This document shows positions 47,742 through 62,776 of a stretch of DNA of 64,000 nt, in pieces. The notes beneath the pieces are model-generated. The model was not told the origin of the DNA, did not search any database, and worked only from the letters and a program-made list of their open reading frames with translations. The DNA lies in NCBI GenBank assembly GCA_020637165.1, contig JACJWN010000007.1, positions 167,611-231,610 on the forward strand. Reading direction: 5' to 3'. Within the stretch, counting starts at the first letter, position 1. Each line of letters starts with the position of its first letter. Source of the stretch: Mycolicibacterium sp. (GTDB lineage: Bacteria > Actinomycetota > Actinomycetes > Mycobacteriales > Mycobacteriaceae). Made by a program: the position numbers and the translations under genes.

Positions 47742-49744
47742 TCAGCGGATAGTCAGCCGGACCAGGGTGCAGTCATCGGTGAACAGCCCGGATTCGGACC
47801 GCTTGCGTAGTTTGTTGATGAGGCGATCCAGGGTCCATTTCGGCGACGCGGCGGTGCGTGCGCACAGGTCGATGAACTCGTCAAGGGTCCAGGGCCGGCC
47901 GTCGGGCAGGAACAGGTCGAACGCCCCGTCGCTATAGAGCAGGACGTCGGCGACCGGGGGCAGGACAACGCTGCGGGTCTCGAACGTGGTCTCCTCGAGC
48001 ACCCCGACCGGCACCGAGTCGCTGGGCAGCCGCACCGGGTCGGCGCCGTCCGGTGTCAGCACGATCGCGGGCGGGTGTCCGGCCCCCGCGTAGCGAAGGG
48101 TCCGGGTGGAGGGTTGGTAGACCCCGTACCAGATGGTGAAGTAGTTGCCGGCCTGCTGATCCATCTGGAAGAGCCGGTTGAGTTCGGTCAGCGCCCGGTC
48201 GGGGTGCAGCAGGACGTCGTGGTCGAGGGTGCCCGAGCGCAGCAGGTTGTGCACGGAGACCGACACCATGGCGGGCTCCACACCGTGGCCGGACACGTCG
48301 ACGAGGTAGACGATGAGATGGTCGTCGTCGATCCAGCGGTGGTCGAAGCTGTCGCCGCCGAGTTCCTGGGAGGGCACGTAGCGGGAGGTGACCGGCACCG
48401 GGTGGTCCATGTCGCTGGGCAGGATGGAGGTGACGTAGCGGGCGGCGCTGCTGAGTTCGGCCATCAGCCGGGTGGTCTGCGCCTGCAGGCGGCGATTGAG
48501 GCTGCGGTTCTGGGCGTCGCGTTCGGCGATCTGGGCCAGGGCCAGTTCCTCGGCCGCCACCTCCTCGTCGATGACCCGGAACGACGCAACGGCGCCGTTG
48601 GGAGTGCCGTCGGCCTCGTGGAAGCGCTTGACGTGCAGATGAACCCAGTGCGTCACACCGTCGGCGCCCCGCACCCTGGCCCGGCCCTTGTACCGGCCGT
48701 CGAGATCGACCGCCGCCAAGGCGGCGCTGAAGTTGGCGCGGTCCTCGGGCGGGATGAGTTCCTCGGCGCGAACCCCGATCCAGTGGCCGGCCGGAGCGCC
48801 GAGGGCTTCGGAGACCGACCGGGATATCCAGCTGATCGTCTCGTTGCGGATGCGCACCACTACGTCGGCCACGTTGTCTGCCAGCAGCCGGAACCGCTCC
48901 TCCGACAGCGCGATGCGGGCGGTCAACTCCGACCGCTCGGTGACGTCGCGCCAGGTCAGGCTGATGAAATCCTGGCTGGCCTGGGTGGCGCGGATGTCGT
49001 AGTAGCGCAGATCGCCGAGCAGTTCGCTGTGGTAGGGGATTCCATCGAGGACTACCGGCTCGCCGGTGTCGGCGCAGTTGACGAAGGCGTCCATCAACCC
49101 GGATTCGGCGAGCCCGGGGAACGTTTCGACCAGGCTGTGCCCGACCAGTTCCGCGCGAGGCAATCCGAGGTAACCACAGGCGGCGCGGTTGACTTCGCGG
49201 TACACCAGATCGACGATCGGGCCCTCGGAACGGACCGCCTCCACCAGTACCTGTGGGTCGAGCATCGCGTCGGAACTGATCCGCAACAGGTTGCTCACCT
49301 GGCTTGCGGACTCGATCGCCTCCGCCAGTCGCGAGTTGTCGTAGAACATCCACATCTGGCCGTCGAACCCGTGCCGGGCAGCAATTTTGCAGACGATCCC
49401 CAGATGGGTGGGGGCGTCGGGGAACTGCCAGGTGGTCTTCAGTTCGGTGTCCCGACCGAACCTCAGCCTGCGCAGTTCGGCGAGCGTCTCCGCCGGATCG
49501 CACGCCCGGCGGGCCAGCCGGTCGACGGCCTCGCCGAACTCCGAAGCGGTGGTGTCGCCGGCCGGGATTCCCAGAATCGTCGCGGCCGCCACGTTGACGT
49601 GGGCGAGGTCATGTCCGGGGTCCACCGTGACCAGGCCGACGTCCAACTCGTCGAGCAGGGTGCACACCCGGGCGACGCGGCGGTGACCCCCGCGACGACG
49701 GGCGAGGAGGGGGGCCCGGTTCAGCGCGGACTTCATCCGTGTGA

Positions 49745-49748
<4 letters not shown>
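47742..49748 (-). CDS. multi-PAS sensor SpoIIE-type (PP2C) phosphatase
   Basis: 668 aa, GTG start overlapping the upstream phosphatase stop by 4 nt. Three PAS domains (about 29-140, 150-275 and 285-395), a short coiled-coil-like linker, then a SpoIIE domain from about 440 to the end. Metal motifs are intact: LGGDSFDHRW, LVDVSGHGVEPAM, LLYSDGAFD and FTDDCTLVRL. Such enzymes dephosphorylate STAS anti-anti-sigma proteins and thereby free a sigma factor. PAS domains suggest sensing of redox, light or small ligands; no heme or flavin Cys motif is obvious. Its PAS set is paralogous to that of the 58-61 kb phosphatase. Confidence 0.9.
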
Positions 49749-52186
<2,438 letters not shown>

Positions 52187-52647
52187 GAAGTTCGGGCATC
52201 CCTCTCAAGGGCGGTGAGGACGGCGCCGGTGGTTTGCCGAGCGCGGCCGCTGCCATGATCTTGACAGAGTGAGTGACTGAAATAATCAGGCTAACAGTAG
52301 CGTTCCGGACACCGCGCGACCGAAAAGACCGATGGCCGGTTTCGTGATCGGGTAACGGCCTCCGGCAGGATTTGGCTCAGGCCGCGGTCTGGGGCATACT
52401 GGTCGGGTTGTCTTGAGCCGGAAGCTCCCGCTCGGGGGCCCTCCGCGCAAGACATGACCAGCGCCGACACCGGCGCGTCCGGTCCCACCTCGCAGCCGCG
52501 ACGAATGTCGAGTATGCGGGGCTGCGTGCGGGTGACACACCCGACCGCGGGGGCCGGTGAACCAGGACAGGTAAACAGCGGCGGCGACAGCCAGCGCCCG
52601 CACACCCGTGCGCGGTGCAGCAAGACCAGGAGTGAGGTAGGAGAAGC
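52187..52647. other. divergent regulatory region between phosphatase pair and S10 operon
   Basis: 461 bases without a convincing gene. It contains the S10 promoter (52372-52400) and an S10 leader of about 240 nt. The leader has many G/C-rich short pairings but I do not recognise an S10/L4 leader fold of the E. coli type. The minus-strand promoter for the phosphatases must also lie here. Confidence 0.55.
52372..52400 (+). promoter_or_regulatory. candidate SigA promoter of the S10 operon
   Basis: TTGGCT, 17-bp spacer, CATACT; predicted start near 52407. Confidence 0.6.
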
Positions 52648-52953
52648 GTGGCGGGACAGAAGATCCGCATCAGGCTCAAGGCCTACGACCATGAGGCCAT
52701 TGACGCCTCGGCGCGCAAGATCGTGGAGACGGTCACCCGTACCGGTGCGAGCGTGGTCGGTCCTGTGCCGCTGCCGACGGAGAAGAACGTGTACTGCGTC
52801 ATCCGCTCCCCGCACAAGTACAAGGACTCGCGGGAGCACTTCGAGATGCGCACGCACAAACGGCTCATCGACATCCTCGACCCCACGCCGAAGACGGTCG
52901 ACGCGCTGATGCGCATCGACCTGCCGGCCAGCGTCGACGTGAACATTCAGTAA
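52648..52953 (+). CDS. rpsJ: 30S ribosomal protein S10
   Basis: 101 aa, GTG start with GGTAGGAGAAGC upstream. [20 protein letters not shown] and the tip loop [20 protein letters not shown] are diagnostic. S10 sits in the 30S head and is also the NusE partner in antitermination. First gene of an eleven-gene operon reading rpsJ to rpsQ. Confidence 0.98.
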
Positions 52954-52964
52954 GGGACCGGACA

Positions 52965-53618
52965 ATGGCTAGAAAAGGCATTCTGGGCACCAAGCTGGGT
53001 ATGACCCAGGTGTTCGACGAGAACAACCGCGTCGTTCCGGTCACGGTCGTCAAGGCCGGCCCGAACGTCGTCACCCGCATCCGCACCCCGGAGCGGGACG
53101 GCTACAGCGCCGTGCAGGTTGCCTACGGCGAGATCAGCCCGCGCAAGGTGAACAAGCCGGTCACCGGTCAGTACGCCGCCGCCGGGGTCAACCCGCGCCG
53201 TCACCTCGCCGAGCTGCGTCTCGACGACGAGGCGGCCGCGGCGGGCTACGAAGTCGGCCAGGAGCTGACCGCCGAGATCTTCGAGGCCGGCAACTACGTC
53301 GATGTCACCGGTACCTCCAAAGGCAAGGGCTACGCGGGCACCATGAAGCGGCACGGCTTCCGGGGCCAGGGCGCCGCGCACGGCGCCCAGGCGGTGCACC
53401 GCCGGCCGGGTTCGATCGGCGGCTGCTCGACCCCGGGCCGGGTGTTCAAGGGCACCCGGATGTCGGGCCGGATGGGCAATGACCGGGTGACCACGTTGAA
53501 TCTGCTGGTTCACAAGGTCGACGCCGACAACGGTGTGCTGTTGATCAAGGGTGCGATCCCCGGTCGCACCGGCGGGCTGGTCGTGGTTCGCAGCGCGGTC
53601 AAACGAGGTGAGAAGTAA
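52965..53618 (+). CDS. rplC: 50S ribosomal protein L3
   Basis: 217 aa. [20 protein letters not shown] at the start and the central loop that reaches toward the peptidyl-transferase centre ([20 protein letters not shown]) are typical. It begins 11 nt after rpsJ and its TAA overlaps the rplD start by one base. Confidence 0.98.
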   Translation: MARKGILGTKLGMTQVFDENNRVVPVTVVKAGPNVVTRIRTPERDGYSAVQVAYGEISPRKVNKPVTGQYAAAGVNPRRHLAELRLDDEAAAAGYEVGQELTAEIFEAGNYVDVTGTSKGKGYAGTMKRHGFRGQGAAHGAQAVHRRPGSIGGCSTPGRVFKGTRMSGRMGNDRVTTLNLLVHKVDADNGVLLIKGAIPGRTGGLVVVRSAVKRGEK

Positions 53619-54268
53619 TGGCTTCTGTAAAGATTGACGTTCATAGCCCGGACGGCACGAAGAGCGGCACGGTCGAACTTCCGGCTGACCTCTTCGATGT
53701 CGAGCCGAACATCCCGCTGATGCACCAGGTGGTGACCGCCCAGCTGGCGGCCGGCCGCCAGGGCACCCACGCGACCAAGACCCGCGCGCTGGTCTCCGGC
53801 GGCGGCCGCAAGCCGTACCGCCAGAAGGGCACCGGCCGCGCTCGGCAGGGCTCGACCCGCGCTCCGCAGTTCAAGGGCGGCGGCACGGTGCACGGTCCCC
53901 AGCCCCGCGACTACAGCCAGCGCACCCCGAAGAAGATGATCGCCGCCGCGCTGCGCGGTGCGCTCAGCGACCGGGCCCGCAACCAGCGGATCCACGCGGT
54001 CACCGAGCTGATCGCCGGGCAGACCCCGTCGACCAAGAGCGCCAAGACGTTCCTGGGCACGTTGACCGATCGCCGGCGGGTGCTGATCGTCATCGGCCGC
54101 TCCGACGAGGTGGGCGCCCGCAGCGTGCGCAACCTGCCCGGCGTGCACGTCATCTCGCCGGATCAGCTCAACACCTATGACGTGCTCAAAGCCGATGACG
54201 TGGTGTTCAGCGTCGAGGCGCTGAACGCTTACATCGAGCACAACACCAAAGAGGAGGTGTCGGCCTGA
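53618..54268 (+). CDS. rplD: 50S ribosomal protein L4
   Basis: 216 aa. The extended tunnel loop appears as [20 protein letters not shown] and [20 protein letters not shown], followed by a conserved C-terminal domain. L4 lines the exit tunnel near macrolide-binding positions, which look unaltered. Coupled to rplC (TAATG) and rplW (TGATG). Confidence 0.98.
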   Translation: MASVKIDVHSPDGTKSGTVELPADLFDVEPNIPLMHQVVTAQLAAGRQGTHATKTRALVSGGGRKPYRQKGTGRARQGSTRAPQFKGGGTVHGPQPRDYSQRTPKKMIAAALRGALSDRARNQRIHAVTELIAGQTPSTKSAKTFLGTLTDRRRVLIVIGRSDEVGARSVRNLPGVHVISPDQLNTYDVLKADDVVFSVEALNAYIEHNTKEEVSA

Positions 54269-54570
54269 TGGCAACCGTGACCGACCCGCGCGACATCATC
54301 CTCGCGCCGGTGATCTCCGAGAAGTCCTACGGGCTGATCGAGGACAACGTCTACACGTTCATCGTCCACCCGGACTCGAACAAGACGCAGATCAAGATCG
54401 CGATCGAGAAGATCTTCGCGGTCAAGGTGGACTCGGTGAACACCGCCAACCGGCAGGGCAAGCGCAAGCGCACCCGCACCGGCTACGGCAAGCGCAAGAA
54501 CACCAAGCGCGCGATTGTCACCCTGGCCGCGGGAAGCAAGCCGATCGACATCTTCGGAGCACCGGCCTAA
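54268..54570 (+). CDS. rplW: 50S ribosomal protein L23
   Basis: 100 aa. [20 protein letters not shown] and the loop [20 protein letters not shown] identify L23, located at the tunnel exit where trigger factor and SRP dock. One-base overlap with rplD; 34 nt before rplB. Confidence 0.98.
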   Translation: MATVTDPRDIILAPVISEKSYGLIEDNVYTFIVHPDSNKTQIKIAIEKIFAVKVDSVNTANRQGKRKRTRTGYGKRKNTKRAIVTLAAGSKPIDIFGAPA

Positions 54571-54604
54571 GGCCGGGGTGTCCCGAAAGGACCAAGGACC
54601 AGAC

Positions 54605-55441
<837 letters not shown>

Positions 55442-55456
55442 GCAGGGGAGTAGACA

Positions 55457-55734
55457 ATGCCACGCAGCCTGAAGAAGGGTCCGTTCGTCGACGACCATCT
55501 GCTCAAGAAGGTCGACGTCCAGAACGAGAAGAACACCAAGCAGGTCATCAAGACCTGGTCGCGTCGTTCGACCATCATCCCGGACTTCATCGGTCACACC
55601 TTCGCCGTCCATGACGGACGCAAGCACGTGCCGGTGTTCGTCACTGAGGCGATGGTCGGGCACAAACTGGGCGAGTTCGCCCCGACGCGCACATTCAAGG
55701 GCCACATCAAAGACGACCGGAAGGCGAAGCGGCG

Positions 55735-55738
<4 letters not shown>
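55457..55738 (+). CDS. rpsS: 30S ribosomal protein S19
   Basis: 93 aa. [38 protein letters not shown] and [14 protein letters not shown] are the family signatures. Ends in a GTGA overlap with rplV. Confidence 0.98.
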
Positions 55739-57026
<1,288 letters not shown>

Positions 57027-57036
57027 GAGCTCAATC

Positions 57037-57453
57037 ATGTTGATTCCCCGCAAGGTCAAGCACCGCAAGCAACACCACCCCAAGCAGCGTGGTATTGCCA
57101 GCGGCGGCACCAGCGTGACGTTCGGTGACTACGGCATCCAGGCCCTGGAACACGCCTACATCACCAACCGGCAGATCGAATCCGCACGTATCGCCATCAA
57201 CCGCCATATCAAGCGTGGTGGCAAGGTGTGGATCAACATCTTCCCGGACCGTCCGCTGACCAAGAAGCCGGCCGAGACCCGTATGGGCTCGGGCAAGGGC
57301 TCACCGGAATGGTGGGTCGCCAATGTCAAGCCCGGCCGGGTGCTCTTCGAACTGAGCTACCCGAACGAGGAGATCGCGCGCGCCGCACTGACCCGCGCGA
57401 TCCACAAGCTGCCGATCAAGGCACGCATCGTGACCAGAGAGGAGCAGTTCTGA
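57037..57453 (+). CDS. rplP: 50S ribosomal protein L16
   Basis: 138 aa. [19 protein letters not shown], the [16 protein letters not shown] segment and [20 protein letters not shown] are diagnostic. Binds near the A-site tRNA elbow. TGATG overlap with rpmC. Confidence 0.98.
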   Translation: MLIPRKVKHRKQHHPKQRGIASGGTSVTFGDYGIQALEHAYITNRQIESARIAINRHIKRGGKVWINIFPDRPLTKKPAETRMGSGKGSPEWWVANVKPGRVLFELSYPNEEIARAALTRAIHKLPIKARIVTREEQF

Positions 57454-57686
57454 TGGCAGTGGGCGTCAGCGCCGGCGAGCTGCGCGAACTGACCGATGAC
57501 GAGTTGACCACCAAGCTGCGCGAGTCCAAGGAAGAGCTGTTCAACCTGCGCTTCCAGATGGCGACCGGGCAGCTGGCCAACAACCATCGGCTGCGCACCG
57601 TTCGTCAGGAGATCGCGCGCATCTACACCGTGTTGCGCGAACGTGAGTTGGGCCTGGCTTCCGGGCCCGCGGGTGAGGAGTCGTAA
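57453..57686 (+). CDS. rpmC: 50S ribosomal protein L29
   Basis: 77 aa from ATG 57453 in the TGATG overlap. The two-helix protein is recognised by [20 protein letters not shown] and [25 protein letters not shown] overlap with rpsQ. Confidence 0.97.
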   Translation: MAVGVSAGELRELTDDELTTKLRESKEELFNLRFQMATGQLANNHRLRTVRQEIARIYTVLRERELGLASGPAGEES

Positions 57687-58006
57687 TGGCTGAGACCGAT
57701 GCCGGGACCAATACCGGAACCAAGGGGCCCAAGCACACCCCGGCGACCGAGAAGCCGCGGGGCCGCCGCAAGACGGCCATCGGCTACGTGGTGAGCGACA
57801 AGATGGACAAGACCATCGTCGTCGAACTCGAGTCGCGGGTGCAGCACCCCAAGTACGGCAAGATCATCCGGACCACCAAGAAGGTCAAGGCGCACGATGA
57901 GAACGGCACCGCCGGCATCGGCGACCGCGTCTCGCTGATGGAGACCCGGCCGCTGTCGGCCACCAAGCGGTGGCGGCTGGTCGAGGTCCTCGAGCGGGCG
58001 AAGTAG
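57686..58006 (+). CDS. rpsQ: 30S ribosomal protein S17
   Basis: 106 aa. A mycobacterial N-terminal extension of about 28 residues ([20 protein letters not shown]) precedes the OB-fold core: [61 protein letters not shown] terminator follows 28 nt downstream, so the S10 operon ends here; the spc genes that often follow (rplN onward) are not in the window. Confidence 0.98.
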   Translation: MAETDAGTNTGTKGPKHTPATEKPRGRRKTAIGYVVSDKMDKTIVVELESRVQHPKYGKIIRTTKKVKAHDENGTAGIGDRVSLMETRPLSATKRWRLVEVLERAK

Positions 58007-58019
58007 TCCGAGTCGCCGG

Positions 58020-58070
58020 GAAGACCGATGACAACGCCCATCGCTTCGGCGATGGGCGTTTCGGTCTTTT
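58020..58070 (+). terminator. intrinsic terminator of the S10 operon
   Basis: ACGCCCATCGC and GCGATGGGCGT form an 11-bp stem with a TTCG tetraloop; outer AAGACCGA/TCGGTCTT arms extend it, and the T-tract TCTTTTTGG follows. Strong. Confidence 0.93.
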
Positions 58071-58077
58071 TGGTGGA

Positions 58078-61000
58078 TCACCGCAGTTCGATGAGCACCA
58101 GTGAGCAGTCGTCGTCGAAGCGGCCCTCGGCGGTCTGGGCCCGCAGGTGGTCGATGAGGGTGGCCAGCGACCACCCCGGGGACTCGGCCAGCCGGCTGAT
58201 CAGGCCCACGAAGTCGTCCGGTGTCCATTGCCGGCCGTCGGGCAACGGGAGTTCATAGGCGCCGTCGCTGTAGAGCAGCAGCTGACTCGACGGCGGCACC
58301 ACGGTGGTTGCGCAATCGAAGTCGGTGTCGTCGAAAATGCCCACCGGCATCCCGACGGTGCCGAGTTGCGCGACGTCGACCCCGCCGGAAGTCGCGGTCA
58401 ACATCAGGGCCGGCGGATGCCCGGCGCTGGCATAGCGCAGTGTCCGGTCCGAGGCCCGGTACACCCCGTACCAGATGGTGAAGTAGTGACCGCCCTGGCG
58501 GTCCATCTGGAACAGCGTGTTGAGGGTGTCCAGCAGCCGGCAGGGGTCCAGCAATGTGCCGGTGGGCAGGGTCCCGGAGCGCAACAGGTTGTGGACCGAG
58601 ATCGACACCATTGCGGATTCGATCCCGTGGCCCGAGACGTCGAGGATGTAGGTAATCAGGTGGTCGTCGTCGACCCACCGATAGTCGAAACAGTCGCCGG
58701 CCAGTGTGCTGGAGGCGATGTGTCGCGAGCAAACCGGTATCCGGCCGGCGAGCTCACCCGGCAGGATTGAAGCCATGTAGCCTGCGGCGCTGGCGATTTC
58801 ATGCATCAGGTGCTCGGTCAGGTTGCTGAGGCGCGCGGCGAGGGCACGGTTCTCTTGCTCGCGTTGGGTCAACTGCTCGCGGGCCCGGACCTCGGCGGTC
58901 ACGTCGATGATCTGCGAGACGAAGTTCTGGAACTCGTCGTCGGGACCACGCAGGGCGCTGACCGACAGGGTGCCCCAGATCGGGCTCCCGTCGGCTCGGC
59001 GGTACTGCTTGGTGACGCGGTAGGTGGTCGTCCGGCCGGAGCGCACGTCCTCGGCGGCCTGCAGATCCTGCTCATGGGTATCGCCCAGGGTCAGGTCCCG
59101 CCAGGTCTTGGTGCGCAGGGTCTCGGCGTCGTAGCCGAAGAAGTCGCACACCGCCTGGTTGACCACCTCGAAGCGGCCCTCCGCGCTGACCAGGGCCATG
59201 CCGGTCGGGGAGCTGTCCATCAGCCGGCGGTAGCGGGCGTCGGCCTCGGCCTGCCGGTCACGGGCCTCGGCCGTCGCCTGCTCCGCCGCCACCCGTTCGG
59301 TGATATCGATGACCTGCGCGATGTACCGCTCCACCGAGCCGTCCGGGGTGCGGAGGCAACTGACGGCGAGGTCCCCCCAGCGCGGGTGGCCGTCGGCATG
59401 GATGTACTGCTTGGTCGTCCGGTAGGAGTCGATGTCCCCGGCCGCGATCTGCTCGACCTTGGCTGCGTCGGCGTGCAGGTAGTCGGGATGGGTCAGTTCT
59501 TGCCAGGTCTTGGTGCGCAGGGTGGCGGCGTCGTAGCCGAAGAAGGTGCAGAGTGCCTGATTGACGATTTCGAGGGTGCCGTCGGGGTTGATGAGGCACA
59601 TCCCGATATTGGAGTTCTCCATCAGTCGGCGGAAGTGGGCGTCGGATCGGATCTTGTGTATTCGGGCCTGTCGGAGGAAGTCCTCATTGACGACGACCGC
59701 GTCGATCACCTGAAACGAAGCCACCACGCCGTCGTGGTTTCCGCTGGAATCATAGGACGGCTTGGCGTGCAGCCTGATCCAGTGCGGCGTGCCGTCGCGC
59801 GAGACGATCCGTGCCCTGGTGAAGACGGTCTCGCCGCGGCTGAGGATTCCGAGCCTTTGGGCGGACGCGGCCCACTCTTCGGGATGGACGATTTCCCGGA
59901 TCTCCCTGCCGACCCAGTGCTCCGGCGGGGCGCCGAGAACCGCCTCCGACGACGGCGAGATCCATGTGAAACGCCCGTCCCGAACGTGACAGACCACGTC
60001 GGCGATGTTCTCGGCGAGCAGTCGGAACCGCTCCTCGGACTGAGCGAGTCGGGCGCTCGACTCATGACGGTCGGTGACGTCCCGCCAGGTGAGGACGATG
60101 TCGCCGCCGGCGGCCGGATTGGCCCGGGTGTCGTACCACAGCGCGGCGCCGAGGATCTCGTTGTCGTAGAGGACGTCGTCGACGACGACCGGTGCGCCGG
60201 AGTCCGCGCAGCGCCGGTAAAGGTCCAGCAGGGCGGAACGTTGCAGATTCGGCGAGACCTCCAGCATCCGTTTGCCGATCAGATCCTCCGGAGTCAGACC
60301 GAGGTAGGCGCAGGTAGAGAGGTTGACGTCGCGGTAGCGGAAGTCGACCGTCCGTCCGGTGTCGTCGCGGACCGGTTCCACCAGCACCACGGGATCGAGC
60401 AGCGAGTCCATGGTCGTGCGCAACAATGCGGCCGACTGCTCGCTTCCGGCCAGGGCAGCGGCCCGGTCCGATTCGTCGTAGAACATCCAGACCCGGCCGG
60501 TGAATTCGCCGCGGCGGATCGCGTTGGAGATGATCCGCACATGCGTCGGTGAACCGGCAAACCTCCAGGTGACGTCGATGCTTGCTGAGGGGTCGATCGA
60601 CAGGCGGTCGTTCGCGGCGGCGATCTCCGCCGGATTCAGCGCTGCGCTGAGGGCGTCGGCCATGGCCCGGGAGAAGTCGGCGACCGCGATCGTGCCCGGC
60701 ACCAAATTCAGCAGTTTGCCCGCCGCATCATTGATCACGGCGCGGCCGGCGAGGGTGTCCACCGAGGCGACGCCCACCTCAAGCCCGTCGATAACCGCCT
60801 TCAGTCGGTCGGACTCCTGCCGGTCACGGCGGGCGTCCTCAACCGCGGCGGCGAGGGCGGCGAGGTCGTCGTGGATGTATCGCCGGAGATCGGCGGACAG
60901 CTCGGAAAGAACCTCCATGCCGGTCCACACCATCAGCAGGAAGATCTCCTCGGTGCCCAGCCTGGCCGATACCGCGGCGGTCGGCGTGGCCGATAGTTCG

Positions 61001-61239
61001 AGTCGCAGCGACGTGGGGACTAGGCTCGCCAGCCTGGCAGGCCCGCGTTCCAATTCCAGTGTTGTGCCGGCATCGGCATCGGCGGCGGCCCACGGCGCGC
61101 CCGGGGCCATCAGACCGGGAGGGCACGTCGCCACCACCGTCGCGTCGGCCGGACCCCCGCCGCGGGTCCAGATGACCGCTGCGGCGGCCCCGGACTCGCC
61201 GGTCAGCCGGCACAGTGCACTGGCAAGCCGGTCAGCCAC
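58078..61239 (-). CDS. GAF/multi-PAS SpoIIE-type (PP2C) phosphatase, RsbP-like
   Basis: 1053 aa, GTG start overlapping the RsbQ-like remnant by 8 nt. The N-terminal 140 residues look GAF-like; five PAS domains follow (about 145-260, 270-390, 398-520, 530-650 and 665-785; the last two are close duplicates sharing FFGYDA.TLRTKTW), then a SpoIIE domain from about 825. Metal motifs: LAGDCFDYRW, ILDVSGHGIESAM, LLYSDGAYELPL and FDDDCSLVLI. PAS 1-3 are paralogous to those of the 47.7 kb phosphatase. In Bacillus, RsbP carries PAS plus PP2C and is activated by RsbQ; the gene order here repeats that pair. Confidence 0.9.
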   Translation of the reverse strand: MADRLASALCRLTGESGAAAAVIWTRGGGPADATVVATCPPGLMAPGAPWAAADADAGTTLELERGPARLASLVPTSLRLELSATPTAAVSARLGTEEIFLLMVWTGMEVLSELSADLRRYIHDDLAALAAAVEDARRDRQESDRLKAVIDGLEVGVASVDTLAGRAVINDAAGKLLNLVPGTIAVADFSRAMADALSAALNPAEIAAANDRLSIDPSASIDVTWRFAGSPTHVRIISNAIRRGEFTGRVWMFYDESDRAAALAGSEQSAALLRTTMDSLLDPVVLVEPVRDDTGRTVDFRYRDVNLSTCAYLGLTPEDLIGKRMLEVSPNLQRSALLDLYRRCADSGAPVVVDDVLYDNEILGAALWYDTRANPAAGGDIVLTWRDVTDRHESSARLAQSEERFRLLAENIADVVCHVRDGRFTWISPSSEAVLGAPPEHWVGREIREIVHPEEWAASAQRLGILSRGETVFTRARIVSRDGTPHWIRLHAKPSYDSSGNHDGVVASFQVIDAVVVNEDFLRQARIHKIRSDAHFRRLMENSNIGMCLINPDGTLEIVNQALCTFFGYDAATLRTKTWQELTHPDYLHADAAKVEQIAAGDIDSYRTTKQYIHADGHPRWGDLAVSCLRTPDGSVERYIAQVIDITERVAAEQATAEARDRQAEADARYRRLMDSSPTGMALVSAEGRFEVVNQAVCDFFGYDAETLRTKTWRDLTLGDTHEQDLQAAEDVRSGRTTTYRVTKQYRRADGSPIWGTLSVSALRGPDDEFQNFVSQIIDVTAEVRAREQLTQREQENRALAARLSNLTEHLMHEIASAAGYMASILPGELAGRIPVCSRHIASSTLAGDCFDYRWVDDDHLITYILDVSGHGIESAMVSISVHNLLRSGTLPTGTLLDPCRLLDTLNTLFQMDRQGGHYFTIWYGVYRASDRTLRYASAGHPPALMLTATSGGVDVAQLGTVGMPVGIFDDTDFDCATTVVPPSSQLLLYSDGAYELPLPDGRQWTPDDFVGLISRLAESPGWSLATLIDHLRAQTAEGRFDDDCSLVLIELR

Positions 61240-61711
61240 AGACGGGCTCGCTCACACGGGACGGACCGGTGTCGGACTGCTCGGAACCGGACAGGAAGTT
61301 CCGGATCGTCGTGATCAGCTCATCGGGTTCGACAAGGTGCGGGACATCGCCGGTGGAGCGCAATGGCGCCAGCCGCCCCGAGGGAATCGCCGACGCGCTC
61401 CAGCGTGCGACCCCGATCGGCATTCCCAGATCGTCGGCGAATCCCAACGGGCTGCAATGCCGGGCCGGTGAGTACGGCCCGGGGTCCGCATCGGCCGAGC
61501 CGGCCTGGGCGAAGGTCAGCACCCGGTAGTCGTCGGCGAACGCTGAGACCACCGGAGCCCACTCCGACGGCCCGCCGCCCAGACCGTGCAGGATGACCAT
61601 CCACGGCGCATCCAGGTTGCCGGTGTTGTCGGTGACGACGACGCGGTGGGCGGTGCGGCGCACGGCAGCAGGTTGGGACAACCCGCGGGCGACGCGGTCG
61701 GACGTCGGCAC
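61232..61711 (-). pseudogene. RsbQ-like alpha/beta hydrolase with internal in-frame deletion
   Basis: 159 aa from GTG 61711, chosen for GGGAGGTG just upstream; the frame is open to 61819. Residues 32-90 (WMVILHGLGGGPSEWAPVVS, AFADDYRVLTFAQAGSADAD, then PYSPARH) match the N-terminal third of RsbQ. The next part (ADDLGMPIGVARW ... GDVPHLVEPDELITTIRNFL) matches only the last 50-60 residues. The middle of the fold, with the nucleophile elbow GHSxG and the cap, is missing, and the catalytic His of GHCPH is Asp. The frame is kept, so a protein may be made, but it cannot be a working hydrolase. It precedes the RsbP-like phosphatase. Confidence 0.65.
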
Positions 61712-61921
61712 CCTCACCTCCCTGGCCCATTCGCAGACGTTGCGACCCCATGTTAATTCAGGTCGCAGATACGGGCGGGGCGGAAATCCCCGCGGGTCAA
61801 AAGCGGCGGGTTCCCTCACCCATCGGGGGGTCGCGCCGGGCCATTAGCCGTTATGCTCTGCAATCGCAGCACTGCGGAATGCGGGGCGGCCGCAGCACGC
61901 GCAGTGCAGGGAAGGAGTCCC

Positions 61922-62263
61922 ATGACCGAGAGCCCCGTAAGGACTACGGACGCGGGTGTCGTGGTCGTTCGTCCCGAAGGCCGGCTCAACATGACGGTGG
62001 CGCCGGCGTTGCGCGAACAGTTGCATGGTCTGGTGCGTGAGGGCAAGGCTCGCCTCGTGGTGGACCTGTCCGCAGTCGACGCCATCGACTCATCGGGGCT
62101 CGGCGCCCTCATCTCAGGTCTCAAGGCGGCGCGGCAGGGCAATGGCGACCTGCGGATCGCAGCCCCGTGCGAGCAGGTCAAGGCGGTCCTGGAACTGACC
62201 AACCTCAACCGGGTCCTCAAGACCGCAGAGTCGGCGGACACCGCCTTTGACGAGTCGGCATAG
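61922..62263 (+). CDS. STAS-domain anti-anti-sigma factor (RsbV/SpoIIAA-like)
   Basis: 113 aa, ATG with GGGAAGGAG 4 nt upstream. GVVVVRPEGRLNMTVAPALR is the first strand-helix unit and DLSAVDAIDSSGLGALISGL carries the phosphorylatable serine (Ser57 or Ser58). In the family, the unphosphorylated form binds and removes an anti-sigma kinase; SpoIIE-type phosphatases restore it. Three such phosphatases are in the window. It begins a plus-strand unit with two RsbW-like genes. A TATGCT hexamer (61852-61857) may be its -10. Confidence 0.92.
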   Translation: MTESPVRTTDAGVVVVRPEGRLNMTVAPALREQLHGLVREGKARLVVDLSAVDAIDSSGLGALISGLKAARQGNGDLRIAAPCEQVKAVLELTNLNRVLKTAESADTAFDESA

Positions 62264-62267
62264 GGCA

Positions 62268-62660
62268 ATGCTGATCGACGGGGTCGCAGAACCCGAGGTC
62301 CTCGAAGAAATCGAGCGAACCCTCGAACGGTTCTGGGGCGAACACCCGGCGGTGCCGGAGATCACCCGTATGTATCTGGGCATCGCGGTTGCCGAGATCG
62401 GGTCCAACATCATCGAGCATTCCGGCCGTCAGCGGCGGGTGCGCCTACGCATGGAACTGCGGCACAGCCCCGGTGAGGTGCGGGTCAGCTTCACCGATGA
62501 CGGCCCGCCGGTCGATGTGAACCTCGACTGCCTGCCACAGCCCGACGATATGGCCGAACGCGGTCGCGGCCTGGCGTTGGCCAAGGCCGCGCTGAGTGCG
62601 CTGTCCTATCACCGCGACGAGCGGGGAAACCACTGGTTGCTGGTGAGCCGCCCCTTCTGA
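62268..62660 (+). CDS. RsbW-like anti-sigma factor / serine kinase (HATPase_c_2), first
   Basis: 130 aa from ATG 62268, 4 nt after the STAS stop; an overlapping TTG at 62247 is possible. GHKL motifs: N-box VAEIGSNIIEHS, G1 FTDDGPPVDV and G2 ERGRGLALAKAALSALSY. It is small, as anti-sigma kinases are. Expected to phosphorylate the adjacent STAS protein and to bind a sigma factor, but no sigma gene lies nearby. Confidence 0.88.
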   Translation: MLIDGVAEPEVLEEIERTLERFWGEHPAVPEITRMYLGIAVAEIGSNIIEHSGRQRRVRLRMELRHSPGEVRVSFTDDGPPVDVNLDCLPQPDDMAERGRGLALAKAALSALSYHRDERGNHWLLVSRPF

Positions 62661-62776
62661 ATCGGCGGTCTAAACCCCGGTTGGCCCCTCAGGTTCATGG
62701 CCTGGGCTGTCGGGTTCCACCAAGATGGAGTGGTGACCGCCGTCCTACCGTGCCCGAGGTCAACTGAGCGCCTGGT

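Noticed and set aside
52400-52647. E. coli-type S10/L4 autoregulatory leader
   Set aside because: No recognisable hairpin set or terminator of that class in the leader.
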